A stretch of 64,000 nucleotides of DNA from Taenia hydatigena. Lineage: Eukaryota; Platyhelminthes; Cestoda; Cyclophyllidea; Taeniidae. Where the stretch lies: assembly GCA_036345935.2 (NCBI GenBank), contig JADWOT020000009.1, positions 14,554,148 to 14,618,147 of the forward strand, in the 5' to 3' direction. The notes below the pieces were generated by a model. The model was not told where the DNA came from. It saw only the letters and a program-made list of their open reading frames with translations, and did no database searches. This document shows, piece by piece, positions 24,536 through 37,300 of the stretch. Numbering within the stretch: position 1 is the first letter of the stretch; each line of letters starts with the position of its first letter. Both the position numbers and the translations under genes were made by a program.

Positions 24536-25620
24536 CAACTCATAAAAGCTAGTTTCGAGAAGTGGCCAGTCATTTTATGTGTTGGGCTTCCAACGTCAAG
24601 ATTAATAAAATGCAACTTCGAATGAGTTGGCATGAGGTGGGAAAAATACGGTGGTGTAGCATTGTTTGGCCTTTCACTTATTGATAGCTGATTAAAATGC
24701 GGTGCTTCGGATTACCTAGAGACAACGCACGATTCCTCGAACGTTCGACTGAGATTAGAATTTTCCTGTCGCTACTTGAATCAAGGGTAAGTAAATTGTG
24801 TCGCCTTTGTCTATTATGGGAAATGGCAGTGACACGTTATTTACTTTGATGTAGCAATTGACTGCTATCCACTGCAAACAGTGTCAGGCCGTTCACCCAC
24901 CCCTCGCTCAAGGGAATGAACAAAGTTGATGTACACGCAGCAATACTTTTGTTAGTTAAAATTGAGCTAGTGAAACTCATCGCCACCTAAAAGGGCACCC
25001 CACATAACCAGTGCCACTAGTTGTTTCCCATGTAACCTGCAGTAGTGCTTGTGCATTCGTCAGTTGAATACTTAAGTGATGAGTTAGTTCTGCACATGTG
25101 GGTTCCAATGGAAGAGGCGTAAGCAAACTCAGTAGACGCAAAATGACGCAAATTCCTCGGTTATCACGGTACAAGCGTTCGAAATTCCAAGTTACAAAGC
25201 GTAATTCGTTGATGGAGAAGAAAAGTTGTAAGTTAAAATAAAGGATGAAGCAGTCACCGTTTGCCGCCGTGGCTTCATTAAACATCCAGTAGATCCATTA
25301 GTGGAATCGTTAGCTTCTCAAATACGTCAGCATTATCGTTGTTCCGAGCATGACTACAAAGGAAATTTGAACCAAGTTGACACAAAAGCTTAACTGACGT
25401 AGACGACGAAACCGAGATTGTCAAGTTGCAGTGAACAAGACTTATGAGGCAAAGCGTATAGGAAAAGTGATAGTGAGAATTCTAGGGGTTCGAGGAAGGC
25501 GGCGCACAAATCAGAGGTCTTAGTATTGTTGGAAAATGGCCGGGTGTAGATGATATGAGTAGAGGCCTATGAACTCCAGAACTGGCATTCACATGTGAGA
25601 AGCGTTAGTAAATGTCTTAC

Positions 25621-27590
25621 CACTGATCGCGTGAGTCAACGCAGAATCTGTGTGTGAAAAACGCGCCGCGTAATTATCCCACTCAACAGAGAGTTTGCTC
25701 AATACATAAAAATAAAACTGCATAAAGTGCAGTCGGCATATCAACTCAGTAAGCGGCGTTGATGTCCATTGGCAGCTACATTTTGTGGAATCAAAGCTGA
25801 CTTCAACGAGCAACACACTCGGCTTCTCTGCTGCTAATGCTTCCCCACCTCATCAACTCAAGTAGAGGGAACACAAATAAAATTGTCTTTTCTAATTGGT
25901 CTACTTGATCGGAAAATGCACAGTGCAGTGGAATAGGCGCTAACTCGAGGTTGTTGTTGAAACTCGTAATAAAAATGAACAAGAAATGGTGAATTCAATC
26001 TGTTTGAAGCCGATGTTAGCAAAGCCACCTTTGTGGGGATTGTCATTTTATGAAGCAACTATACAGCTGTTACTGCAACGTGGCTCAAACCATTCGCTTC
26101 ATGCCATTATTTTTCTTTTAAGGAAATATTTCGACTGATGTTGATATCAAGCGAAGATGCTTGGGTGGATTAAGCTGGATATGACAACAGACACAACCCG
26201 TACATTCTCAAGCATTTATTTCGCAAGCCTTACTAAAAATTGAATTTCTACATACCTCGCACTCCTACGGCCTCTAAAACGATAAGGTGGAAAATAAATC
26301 TTTAATCATTGACATACCAATAAGGTACTGCGAAGAATTAATTGAAGCCTGAAGTGCATCCCAGAGGGCAAAGTGAGATGGTCAGGGAAACAAAATTAGT
26401 TAATCAGCTTATGTAGCAATTATAAGGGAAAAGGTGTATCTCACACCAACTTACGGTTGCATTCCGCCACTTCTGGTGATATCCCTAAAGTCAAAATCGC
26501 GTCGTTGAATACACACGCCAGCAAATTTATCACCTCATTATGTGCACAAATTTCCCACATTCACACACAATCGATTTGCGCCTGAGATTTCGCACCATGC
26601 TATCACGCAAAAGGAAGGATAAGTCGAAATTTTTGTGGCAGAATTCTACGATAAAATTGTACCAACTTCATCTTTCTACTCACCACTTTGCGTGTCGTCG
26701 ACGCTTACTGACAGAAACGAAGCGTACGTTGACCACATAAAGGTTTGCCGTTGGGCATCCGGTTGTGGCGTGAATACGCCATGGAAAGCCCGCAAGTTTG
26801 AAGCTTTGTCCTTCTCCAGGTTAGCTGCTCAAATCGGGGAAATAAGCACTTAGTTATTAAATGTGCTTCAAGCGGCAGTAACAACGACCATCAACATCGA
26901 AGGAGAATGCGATACCAGTAAAGATATGGATGAAGTAGGGGCATTGTCTTTGCATAACATGATTCGATTACAGGATTTTCCCCATCAAACTCGGAGAGGT
27001 AATTATCACTCACCACAAACGATACTATTATTGAGGGTGAGATTCACGCCCCTCCAAGAGCAGAGCACTTCTTTGGCCGTGGCGAGTCTAACCTGTTGGC
27101 AAAATGAAGATGCATGCAATGTCTGAGCAATATCGGACAAAATGTGCACTTGAGAAGTGAGTGGAGAAATTAACTTTGCTTAACTAGAATTCATTTGGCT
27201 TGAGTTGAAATCTTAGCTTAGATTTGTATCAGGAGGAATTGTACAACCTAAGGGTGGAATGGTTTACCTCTCCCTCGCTGTCTGCTCCTTGAGCGCCAAA
27301 GTCAACTTGGAAGGACTGCTGGCCTTTAACAAATCGGGAGAGCGGGAACGACGTCTTCAGGTCAACGTCATCTATCATTAAGAATAGCACGAGATGAGGG
27401 GGTTCAAATGCGAATCTATTCACAGAAAGGCGATTGCTTCGTTACCTGCTTCTAGCGGCGGAAACTTGCATTGCGGTACGAAAAATGTCGACAAAACGTA
27501 AGGTTTTTTTCCAGAAATTGTATAAATTTCAATCCGTTTTTGCATGTTCACATCCTCTACGGTGATGTCAATAGTTCCTAAAACATGGAA
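25621..27590 (-). CDS. Minus-strand exon chain, extracellular-like protein related in style to the 20279 gene
   Basis: Exons read on the minus strand: about 27590-27447 (GTIDITVEDVNMQKR, after ATGTTTTAG), 27371-27268 (FVKGQQSFQVDFGAQ), 27092-27014 (VLCSWRGVNLTLNNS, CAACAG acceptor, GTGAGT donor), 26813-26684 (KLAGFPWRIHATTGC, GTGAGT donor), about 26040-25875 (SPFLVHFYYEFQQQPRV) and 25830-25621 (SFDSTKCSCQWTSTPL). Phases agree across the first four and across the 44-nt intron 25874-25831; the junction between 26684 and 26040 is unresolved. A further candidate lies at about 25225-25030. Sequence with C, W and NLT/NNS sites suggests an ectodomain, perhaps REJ-like; the family is not proven. Plus-strand frames at 26635-27126 are shadows of these exons. 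It lies between plus-strand exons of similar character, so it is either a nested gene or an inverted piece of one gene. Confidence 0.5.
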
Positions 27591-28754
27591 TAGACAGATG
27601 TAAGGAAAAAGAAGTGGAGATTTGACCAGTTGAACCATGGAAGCGGAGTCCTTATAAGTTTGGTTTAATTAAGTTGCCTTGCCACATCAAGTCAAATTAG
27701 TGTCAAGATTGCATTTTTTGACAGGTAGTCTCCGCATAAAAGTGAACAGAAGGATTATATTGGATGACAAACTCATGTTCCTTGCTTATATCTTGATGCT
27801 ACTGAAGGGAGCCGTGTTTGCTCGTGTTAAGTAAACAAATAGACAAAGAGGTCACCTATGGGCCTCAACGCTCAAATGAACTCAGGTTTACAATGCCCAA
27901 ACTACGTATTAGTAACGTGGAGGTCAAAATAAACTCTGATATAGGAGATTTGGCATACCATCGCCTACTTTACAAGGATTGCCCCAAATTGTGTCATTGA
28001 CCTCGCAGTTTCCATTGTCAACCGTGAGAAACTCCAACCATGTTGTATTATAAATACACATTATCTAAAAACAAGTTTCAGAGATAAATATTAGCCGAGG
28101 TGTGAGTCGCTTGAATGTGAGGGTATCGCATTATTAATCCGCATTTGTGTCCACCACCTGTGATATCTATTGATAGAATGTGTGATTGAAGGCAATAGAT
28201 AATTTCCCTCATTTGACATTTTCCTTTCATTATCCTTCCCCGAAAATGGCATGTGTATTTCATTACGAGAATACACTCACGCTTTATTTTTCTACCCGGT
28301 AGTTCATTGTGTCCGATGGTCCTGCTGGCTTTGCGACAACGCGAGAACCCCACAGCTTTGGACTCTGTTCGCCTTTGAAGAAAGCGGTGCTCATCAGTCT
28401 TACTTTATATTAGTTCAACAATACACTTGAGCAAAAGCGGAGGGTGGAAAAACAAAAGAGCCAGAAAAGTAAGTGGTGAAATAGACGCATACCTGTACAA
28501 TATGCCACGCAAAATAAAAATGCAATGATGCACAACATGAAGTGTACTCGGCCTCCGAGCCCCACTTATTGTGCATTTATATACGCCTTAGGTTGAGTTC
28601 GCTAATTCGATTGGAGTGTCTCCCACACTTCAGATGCCACGGCGATGACGTCGAAGAGACCTCTCATTCACTAAACTGATTAAATGCGTGTACTTCATTC
28701 TCTCGTTTTTGTGAGAGGGTGAACTAAATTTAGTAAATACCTGCAGCTGCAATT

Positions 28755-29040
28755 CTACCCGCTTTCCTCAGCCTCATTGCTTGCAATTAATATGGGCTGA
28801 ACGTGAGGATAAATGAGTAAAAGCGAATACAGTGAGGCCAAAGACGCACAGAGGGAAGGATTCATGTTTGATACTAGTCGACTTTTTCCGCATTCGAGCA
28901 CTTCCTTTCCGTATTCGGGTGCGCGCTTCACAATTCTGCGTAAGGTCAAGCCGCTTTCATTTGCTCTTGTTCCGCGTCTAATCAGCGCAAAATTCCTCTC
29001 ATGAAGCTGCAGCAAACATGCTTGCCGTCTGGGCCCAGGC
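28755..29040 (-). CDS. Possible minus-strand exon, unidentified
   Basis: An open minus-strand stretch (GTRANESGLTLRRIVKRAPE, then SLCASLASLYSLLLIYPHV) runs to a GTAGAA-type donor near 28760. A second coding-like piece, SPKLWGSRVVAKPAGPSD, lies at about 28360-28290. These could be upstream exons of the minus-strand chain at 27590-25621. Neither has a recognised family, and composition on the plus strand is almost as open, so this is weak. Confidence 0.2.
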
Positions 29041-30520
29041 TGCCATGTAACCTCACTGTTGCTATGGTGAGCAAGCAAACTGCACTTTTCAGGTCATTGT
29101 TTGCCTCCGTACTGTCCTAATCAGCATGTTGATGCAGCTCAGGAGGATGTGCTGAAACTCCTGTGACACCGAATAAGGTGATTTTCAGTGGCTTTCATAG
29201 TTCTACTTTAAATCATTTCCAATTAAGCTATCTGTTCTGAGGTGGAATTCCTTTTTCCACTGTGAGTGGTTGCTTCCACGTACTGAACAAAGGAACCGTC
29301 CATGACGGGATGAGAAGTGGGTGTGAGTACAGAAATTAAAGGGCCTTCGACGAGGCCCCTGCCTTTTCAGCCTGTGTCCTCCAGCAGATGGTATCAATAA
29401 TTCCGAAGTGTGGTTGCACATTATTGTGTAAAAACTGCAGTGATAACATGTATGAACCCATCATATATGCAAATTTTGCTGTTGCATGCCACGTTACGGG
29501 GCAACAATAGTGTCATCTTGTGTGGGTGAAGTTAACTAGGGAGCGTTATCATTATGCGTGGTGCCAATGGACTCCAGACAGGTTTGTGGGCTCGCTATTA
29601 TTCCATAATTTGGTAAAGAAAGTCCAGCGAGTAACTACTTGGAAACTCACTTGAGGTAACAGTGGCATTCAATTTTAAACAAACAGTTCCACTTTCATGT
29701 CCTAACATTACTTTATGTTTTGACTATCGCAGAAGATTTCTAATTACCTCCTGTGAGTACCACTGAAACCTTACACCAGTGTGGGTGTCGAGCCCAGTAT
29801 GTGGGCTGAGAATAAAAATGACGCCTACATAACGCGTGGGTTTGGTTGTTGTGCGTAGTTAAGACAATGTCTGTGGGTGAGCGCATGTGATGTGCAAAAT
29901 GCGTAGGTAACCTCTGGTGACATTAACCGAGAGCACCATTAACGTTGGGAAAATAACAGTTTCATTTTACGTGAATTCTAATTCTGACCCGGATATTTGT
30001 GTTAGCAAACAGTAACTTTGCAATGGTTAACATAAAAGTGAGCGGACAGTTGGAAAAATTCCGTTTGTGAAAAAGTGATGTTAACATCTTCTTTCCATCT
30101 AAGATAGAAGGCGTGCCACAAGGTAAGACGTCCAAAACAAATCACACTTATGGCGAGACAAGTTGCTCGGTTCAGCAATCCCAGTTGCACTTCTCATGGC
30201 ATGTTGTGCTGTCTCGGCCTCGATCGTTTCATCCATCCTCTGCCTCGAATGTAGGAGTCAATCATGCTAAAGTACCTTATTCTCATAACATCAGGTCCTG
30301 TAACAGTGCCTAAAACGCACCACTCCTCTTCTAGCGGTTTGCTAGCAATTGAATTAATAAGCATTCATGCTGTTAAGCCCCAGCATCTGCGGACAACCAA
30401 GCAAAGGAGCGTGGTTACATAGGCCAACGTAGTTCTTAACAGAGAAATCTTTGGCTGCAGGGATTGCAAGTAAAGGAGATGTCCGCAAAATTACCATTTC
30501 ACGCGTTTAATTGTTAAAAA

Positions 30521-33500
30521 TAGGAACCGCCTTAGAGAGTGAAGGCAAATTTGGTCTTGATTTGCCAGCAACGTTAAAGCATGACTTATTCTTTCTGTGG
30601 AGGCAAATATCACTTATTCTCTTTGAGTTTTATAATCCAAATGAGGTTAGCCTCAATGTGCATCAGCCTCTCATGCTGTCATATTATCTCAACGCTTTCT
30701 GTGCCACGTGCTTGTGAAATTGAAATTGATGTGCTCTCGTCTGCATCAGTATCGCCAGACAAGTTGCACTACTTGTCTCTTTACGCCCCTCCAAAAATTA
30801 ACAAGTGGGTTTGCTCGCACAGCATTACAGTAAGCTTCAAAAGTGTGCCTTAATAATTACGATTCCAAGAGACGGGATAGTCATGTGGTTGAGAATAAGA
30901 GCTCCTCTGGTGTTGGTTGTAGCCTCGTTGTTCATGAGTTGGTGTTATGATGCGATTAGCCGCCTTTGGCCATCCATCAGATTTGGTTCCGTTTCCGCAT
31001 TTACACCTTTTCCACCGGTAATTGTAACCTACTTCTACAACTCTTTGAACTCCACAAATGAGGCTTTCAATGTGGTCTCGTTTTAACTGCACATCTAATA
31101 GCGCATTAATCTAAATAAAATTGGTAATCCCTTAGCAATTGCAGACAGCCCTGAAAGTATCTCTTTTATGCAGGCCACCATGTTCCTCACTGTGGAAGGA
31201 TTCAATCGTGGGAAAATACGACTTAAAAAGAGAGGTAGATGCAAATATTGAATGCCTGCAAATGCTTCATTTATTCATATTGTTGTAAAATTCGTAACTG
31301 ACAAAGTGATTGGCGATGTGTTTTATTGGTGCCTTAGGGGCTTGGCCTGTTCTTCTTCAGAAGTCAAATATCGCCAAATCAGTTTGAGGCGCGAATCAAC
31401 CGTTTGTATAGTTCGAATGCGGTTAGCCCCATGATGTGTCAGTCTCCCAGGCTATTATTGCATTTCGAGTTATTTATAGTACGTACTTCTACAATCAAAA
31501 ACTAGTATTCTTTTGTCGCAATCAGAGGCCTAAGACAAGTTGCACAATCTTGCATCGTATACGCTCCCGCATTATTGGATTATAGCTGGCTATGTTCGAG
31601 CAACTGTACTGTCACCTCCAAATTTAGACCATTGCATTCGCTGTACACACAGAGCGCGTTGTCATGTAAGAGATGCTGAAGGCTCTCGCACTCTTATTTG
31701 GGATTACACAATCGCGTTTCGTCGATCATGAGGGGGTGTGAACAGCTTTATGGCCTCTTAATGGTTCGACTTCATTTCTTTTTCGCATTTTACATTTTCG
31801 CGATGCCACCAAATCCTACAATGTTATTCATTTGATAAGCTGGGCTTCTGCAAGGGACCTCTTCTCACAATATGCAAAAATAAAAGGTAGCATCAGTTGT
31901 CAGGTTATGAAGTTGAGGTGGCAAACTGGCAAGATAGATTGGCTCGAATGCACGTGTAATCATAAAGCAAGAGATTCTCTGCATTAAGCATTAAATGGGA
32001 ATAATGTGGCAGACAAAGTGGAGATGCATTTCTAGGTCATTACGACTCAGTTCTTGAAGGTGAGCATGGATTTTGCATGCACCGTGAATGTTACGCTTGG
32101 ATAATTCCAAAATGTTTTAAGCATCGAGTGTTCTGTGATGCACTAAATTATGCCTGACCACTTCAACCCCTATGGCATGGAACTTTGCAGGGGAAAGGCT
32201 AGCAGTCAAAGAGCGTTTTATGCATTTCGAACAAATCGTGGCTTATGTGTATTTAGGAATTGTGCTTTTGGTGCAAATTAATTCGCCTTTGGGCGTGAGG
32301 ATGAAGTTACGCAATCAACTTACACTAATAGTGGAATCAGAGCGTTTATTCATTTATTGCAAAGAAGATTGTTGCCGCTCAAAAGCAACTTAGTAGAACG
32401 CTAATGATGACGAAGATGGAGATTTTATTTCTACTATGAGGAGGTCACCACAGACCAAGCCTTATGCCACATCAACACTGCACCGGGTATCGAATAGTTT
32501 TTGTGATAACGTTTGTTGGAGGACGTCTTTAGATTGAGATCTACCACCTCGTATGTGGCAATAATTGTGTGCAATTGTGACAAAAATTGGTGCTCCCGAA
32601 TGCACTCGACAGCACTTTATTGGTCCCTAGTGCGCCCGACTCAGCAATGGATTTGAACGCTTTCGAGACGTGCACTAACAGATGCAGCATGCACATAACA
32701 GAAACACTGCTGTAATTTGTTTGGATTGGAGTTGTTATGGGCAGATAAACGCTGACAGGAGCAACACTTGCGGTATTTGGCCTATCTTCGTCCCCTTACG
32801 CGTTTCCAAGAAGGACAACGACCATGCAGAGTAGCAGCAAAGAGGAACTTATTTAAGGAATCCCACTATGCGGTTGCCTACGATGTCTATTTGAGGATGT
32901 TGGCTATGTGAAATAGCAGCATACTCTCCACTAGCCTGCAAGCTGAGTTGAACACATTAAGAGATGTGACGGACAAATAAACAAATGTCAGTACAACACC
33001 AAACTATAAACCAAACAGCAGGGAAGAATAGACGCACAGTACTAGCCCCTTTGGAATTAGATTCTGTCGAACCAAGGAGAGGCGAATTGTATATCATGAC
33101 GGGAAAAGGAGAGTCACATCGGATAATCAACGTCAAGTTTCAATGCCTACAAACATTGTAGTTCCAAAGAAACTATGCTAAACTTGCTTGCATTTTAGCC
33201 GTTAAAGCCTATTTTGCAAGGCAATAAATAATAACCTTCGGATCGAGATCATTTCGCATTTATCTGATGTCTGAAATTAACTTGATCGTAAATGTCACAG
33301 GTTTGCAGTGGACAAATTCGTTCAGGATAACCAAACTCCTACTTATGCACGGATGTCGGTCACCATAAAGGCATTTAAGTCCGACACTCTTTTTCTACAT
33401 TTGTTCTTTATTGACAATATGGGCAACGTGAGTGTGAAAATTAGTAGACAGTAAAAGAAGGACGACAACTCTGTTTCGTCATTGAATTATTGTTAATTAT

Positions 33501-34270
33501 GCTGGCGTATTCAACTTTAAAAGAATTAATTTCGTTCTCTTTAAAGCAGTAATCCAATCTGTGTCAAGCATGATACGAGCGTCAACAAAATGCATATAAA
33601 ATGCCAGCTTCCTGTTGGTAATTGAATTTGGGTAAACCTCCGAACCTCGTTGAGGTTACCGAGGTTCCAAATTAGTGGAGGTGAAAGCAGCAGTAATGGT
33701 GGCGAGCTAACTGGCCAACCAGAAAGGGCTTGAATATCACATTAAAGAAGTTGCTGCAGAGGGTTTCGAAATTTTTACAATGAAATCTTGTTTGTAATCG
33801 CATAGTCTTACCTTACAATAAATAACAGCTTGTTAAACATCAATTGCTCCCTTATGCTCAAAAATCCCTCTCATGCAGTTACTCCATGTCATGTCAATTT
33901 CATCGGCCGCTAACGTAACTCATTTCGTCGTTTTGTCTAGTTCTCAGGCCACTGCACGTTATAGTCCGAAATCTCCCAGTGACTAAGACGTGATCACTAG
34001 TGCCTGACGAGTTGGCCTTCTACACAGCACTGATTAGCCAAACTCAGTGATCACATATGGCGGGAGTGATGCAGGTGACTTACTTCAAGCCACACTTCCG
34101 GCTCTCCGTCTACCTAAGAATAACTTTGGCACAACCTATAGCGATGTTTTTGCCATCGAACTAGATAATAATCTTGTAGCCTGCGTGTTACAACCCAGTC
34201 ACAAAGAAAGTATTCAGAAAACGACTAACAACGAAGGAAAAGTCGTTGCTGTTAGCGCTGTCTCGGGGTA
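30521..34270 (+). CDS. Plus-strand exon series, extracellular or membrane-like protein, unidentified
   Basis: Candidate exons with splice-like borders: about 30524-30644 (ESEGKFGLDLPATLKHDLFF, AAATAG acceptor), about 30700-30830 (LHYLSLYAPPKINKWVCSHS, GTAAGC donor), about 31174-31236 (ATMFLTVEGFNRGKIRLKKR), about 31588-31730 (LDHCIRCTHRARCHVRDAEG), 33301-33429 (TPTYARMSVTIKAF...FIDNMGN, GTGAGT donor) and about 34045-34270 (GDLLQATLPALRLPKNN, CAG acceptor, GTAAGT donor). A hydrophobic stretch at about 30885-30945 could be a membrane helix. The 33301 and 34045 exons are the best supported. The series may be the 3' continuation of the 20279 gene, whose last exon and the 30524 exon share intron phase. 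I could not connect all the pieces. Confidence 0.4.
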
Positions 34271-35459
34271 AGTAGAATGCACAAAACCTCTCCTTCTCAT
34301 ACTCTCATCTCGTCAGGGTATGCTTAATAGTGCGTCTCAGTGTAAGCAAGAAGGAGAAGTAAGGGCGTGGCATAAAATTTTAAATTCATTGACGATTGCG
34401 ATATCATGACTAGTGGAATTATCCAGAATGCATTTATTCAGCAAACATGAGCGTCCACTTTAACGTATCAATGAAAATAGAAATTTTGCCTCAAGGCAAT
34501 GCCTACACTTACGGCCCATTCGGTTCGATGGTTGGTCTATCCACCTAAAAGCCGATCGGGTTAATGGCAATGCAAGTGGAGCATGAGAAAAGCTTACGAG
34601 CTCTGAGCCTCAGCTTCTTCTTTTTCTGATAGAGAGATCCACAAAGTAGCCGAATCATCTATCACAAATGCAGTCAATCTAACAAAATAAAAAGATCAGC
34701 ATAGGTCAAGCAAGGGAGATCATCAATTTATTAAAGACTGATTGTGGCGTATTTTAGTCCTTCTCAGACATTATTTAAAACTGGAAACACTTAAAACACC
34801 TGTAATTACGGCGAACGTGAGTAAGGATGTTGCCTGCGCATTTTGAGGAGGCCGCCGCTCTTGGCTAACTTCCGACGATCAAGTCGGTTGATGTTGACCA
34901 ACATCCACATTCGGTGAAAGTGGTCACTGAGGTGGTGCTAGTTAAGTTGCAATCGGGTCCAGTTGTTGAATTTGGATGTGGATGAGTTTGATGTGCGCAA
35001 TCAGTGCCAAAGTCGGTAATGTGAATCTGGCGGTGCACAAGTTAAGAAGAGTATACGCAAATGAGAATGGAGGATGCGCATGGCCTAAACTAGCCACACT
35101 AATAAACAAGTACAAACCATAACTTGCTATAATAAATTAAGTTGGCACATATTTTCACAACACCATTTTAAATGTCGACAACGGTGGCGGGACCAGAAAC
35201 TAACTTGCAAATAAAATCTGTAATGGCTATAGCGGGAGGAATTGCAATCGCTATGAGAAACCTGCCCACACTACAGCTAAAGCAAGAAGGACTGAAATAG
35301 ACATCATAAACACAATTTGTATTCACATTAGAGGGAGTGAGATTGCAATCGGCTTTACCAACACATGTTAAACATTTCGTTAAAGTGATTCAAATGAGAA
35401 TAGATTTCACGAACGGAAGGAATTTAATCCATCCAAACACTAAATTGATGGAAAGGAGA
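34271..35459. other. No recognised gene
   Basis: The stretch between the last plus-strand exon and the left palindrome arm is AT-rich, and I saw no supported exon, RNA gene or repeat pair in it. Confidence 0.4.
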
Positions 35460-35754
35460 GAACGAAACGGAGGGGTGAATGGACAGCCGAAGGTGCTTTC
35501 ATTGGCGGAGTGAAGTGGGGAAGGTCGCCAGCACTTAGTAGAAGTAAATGTTATTATATCTCAACTCCACCTCCTCCTCCCTTACCATCTCCTCCCCTTC
35601 GCTAATCGCTGGTTGTGCTAGCGGGTGCATATACAGTAACAACAACAACTGCGGTGTACCTAACAACATCCTCCGCATAGTGTAGATGCTGCATTAACGA
35701 GAAGGACAATCTCACCAACTAGCCCTGCTGTGAGGTGGTAGGAAGCGAGCATTA

Positions 35755-35790
35755 CCCTCCTCCTCCTCCTCATTCTCCTCCTCCTCCATT
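35755..35790 (+). repeat. (CCT)n microsatellite
   Basis: CCT/CTC trinucleotide runs here correspond to the GGA run at 52459-52484 in the right arm. Confidence 0.85.
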
Positions 35791-35899
35791 AATATCTCAT
35801 ACAGTTGCTTAATCTGTGCCGGTGAGATCGTTGACGTTAAGGCCATGCAAGTGCACCGGTTGCATTGGTGACGAGTCCGTTTTGCTCTTTCGATTCTTA

Positions 35900-35944
35900 T
35901 TCTTCTTCTTCTTCTTCTTCTTCTTCTTCTTCTTCTTCTTCTTT
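35900..35944 (+). repeat. (TTC)n microsatellite
   Basis: About fourteen TTC units lie here. The right arm has only a short GAAGAAGAAGAA at the matching place (about 52306), so the run expanded in the left arm or contracted in the right. Confidence 0.95.
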
Positions 35945-36650
35945 CTTTATTATCACTAGAAATATAATTATTACTATTCCTCTTCTTCTCCTTCCTATTC
36001 GTAAAACGAAATTTACCACTCCACTGCCAAAATTAATGCAATTACCAATTACTTTTTGCCATTCACTCTGCATTGCATCACGTGTGCATACACATACACA
36101 CCCATACACCAAAACTTTGTCAGGTTCGTTCTGTGTGTCTATGCAGTGAGTTGGGGAACTTTGGATGGAAGCACGTTACATGACTTATTTGTTAAACAAA
36201 CCGAGATAACATATGCACATCGTTGCATGGGGAATTAAGCAGCACATTAATTATTTGGAATTAATTCAGTATGATTCCTCTAGTGCTACGACGGCGGCGC
36301 AACCAGACATAGTGCAAGCGAAGTTCATTTACGAAGCAGAAGCATGATGGGTGATGGATGGATGGACGGGTGGCTGAATGGCAACTCCACTTCAGAAACA
36401 CACGTTCCTTCTCCTCCTCTTCCTCCTCACCTCCCATTAATACTAGCATGCTATGGACTGACAAGCATTCCCTTCCTCAACACTATTTACTATTTCACCA
36501 CTAGTGTCGCATGGACGCTACCTCCTTCTCCCTCCTTCTTATTTGGCCTCCTGAATGGTTGGGACCCACGTCAAGCCTTAACCTTGCTATTCAAGGTGTT
36601 AACGTAAGTGCGCCACTTTTGTGCAAAAGCACCCACTACCAAGCGCCATG

Positions 36651-36857
36651 TTAGTAGAACCGACAGCAAACTCGGAATTCGAATGCATAAATGGCAGGTT
36701 GCGCGTGAAGTGATGAGGTATTGCCTACGGCAAGATTAAGCCCAACGTTGTTGTAAATCAGCTCTGCTACAAGGCACATGAATATTGGAATTAGAAGTGC
36801 ACAAACAAGCAGTGTAATACTTTGCTTGTTTGAACTATCGATGTCGGTCAGGGTCAC
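36651..36857 (-). CDS. Small open frame with membrane-like helix, kept in both IR2 arms (doubtful gene)
   Basis: A 68-codon minus-strand frame contains a hydrophobic stretch (ITLLVCALLIPIFMCLVAEL) followed by SSLHAQPAIYAFEFRVCCRF. The right arm has the equivalent frame at 51551-51772. The C-terminal 21 residues are identical, with only silent changes in that part. The hydrophobic part changes residues but stays hydrophobic. No family is recognised, and overall divergence is otherwise unremarkable. It may be a small exon or just a chance frame in a duplicated segment. Confidence 0.2.
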   Translation of the reverse strand: MTLTDIDSSNKQSITLLVCALLIPIFMCLVAELIYNNVGLNLAVGNTSSLHAQPAIYAFEFRVCCRFY

Positions 36858-37121
36858 AGAGGTGGCCAGGTTGCTTTAGCTTATTTTCCTCTGCCCGGTG
36901 AATATAGATATTCTATCCAAGTATTCTGCCTTCTTTCGACTTCAAGAGAGCCTTAGAACGCTACAAACAGCATATCACTTACAAATTTCGCATCTTTATT
37001 TCCTGCAAATCTCATTCGATCATTCGTGTGAGTTTATAAGTCTTCATTATCTATTGCCTGTGCTCCCATCTATGCTTGAATAATAAATTCGTGCGCAAGT
37101 TGGTTTACCTTGAATTTGAAT

Positions 37122-37300
37122 AGACTCCAGAATTTTAAGCAAGTGTTGTTATGCCAAGAACTAACAAACGTAAAAAATTTTGGTTTTATCGAACAAACAT
37201 TGGTGCGATTGGCTAGATTTGTACGTAAAGTGTCTATGCAATGTGCGCTTTGGTGCCCGCCGGTTCCGGTGAATGAGGCATTACCTGCTGTGAGAAGTTA
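37122..37300 (+). CDS. Candidate conserved exon, duplicated in both IR2 arms
   Basis: The frame reads NFKQVLLCQELTN..., then FIEQTLVRLARFVRKVSM and ALWCPPVPVNEALPAVRS, and could end at the donor-like CCTGCT|GTGAGA. Bases 37182-37299 match 50302-50185 (reverse complement) with a single difference in 118, whereas the flanks on both sides differ at 10-20 percent of positions. That island of conservation suggests function, or a local conversion tract. The protein is unrecognised, and no acceptor could be fixed. Confidence 0.3.

Noticed and set aside
26635..27126. Plus-strand frames with coding appearance
   Set aside because: The minus strand here has exons with better splice sites and consistent phases (27092-27014, 26813-26684). 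Joining the two plus-strand frames through the apparent 34-nt intron gives an immediate stop.
36344..36607. 87-codon frame conserved in both palindrome arms (SFLFGLL, PRQALTL)
   Set aside because: The reverse strand is also conserved and open, and part of it is low complexity (CCT runs). No domain or splice evidence supports it.
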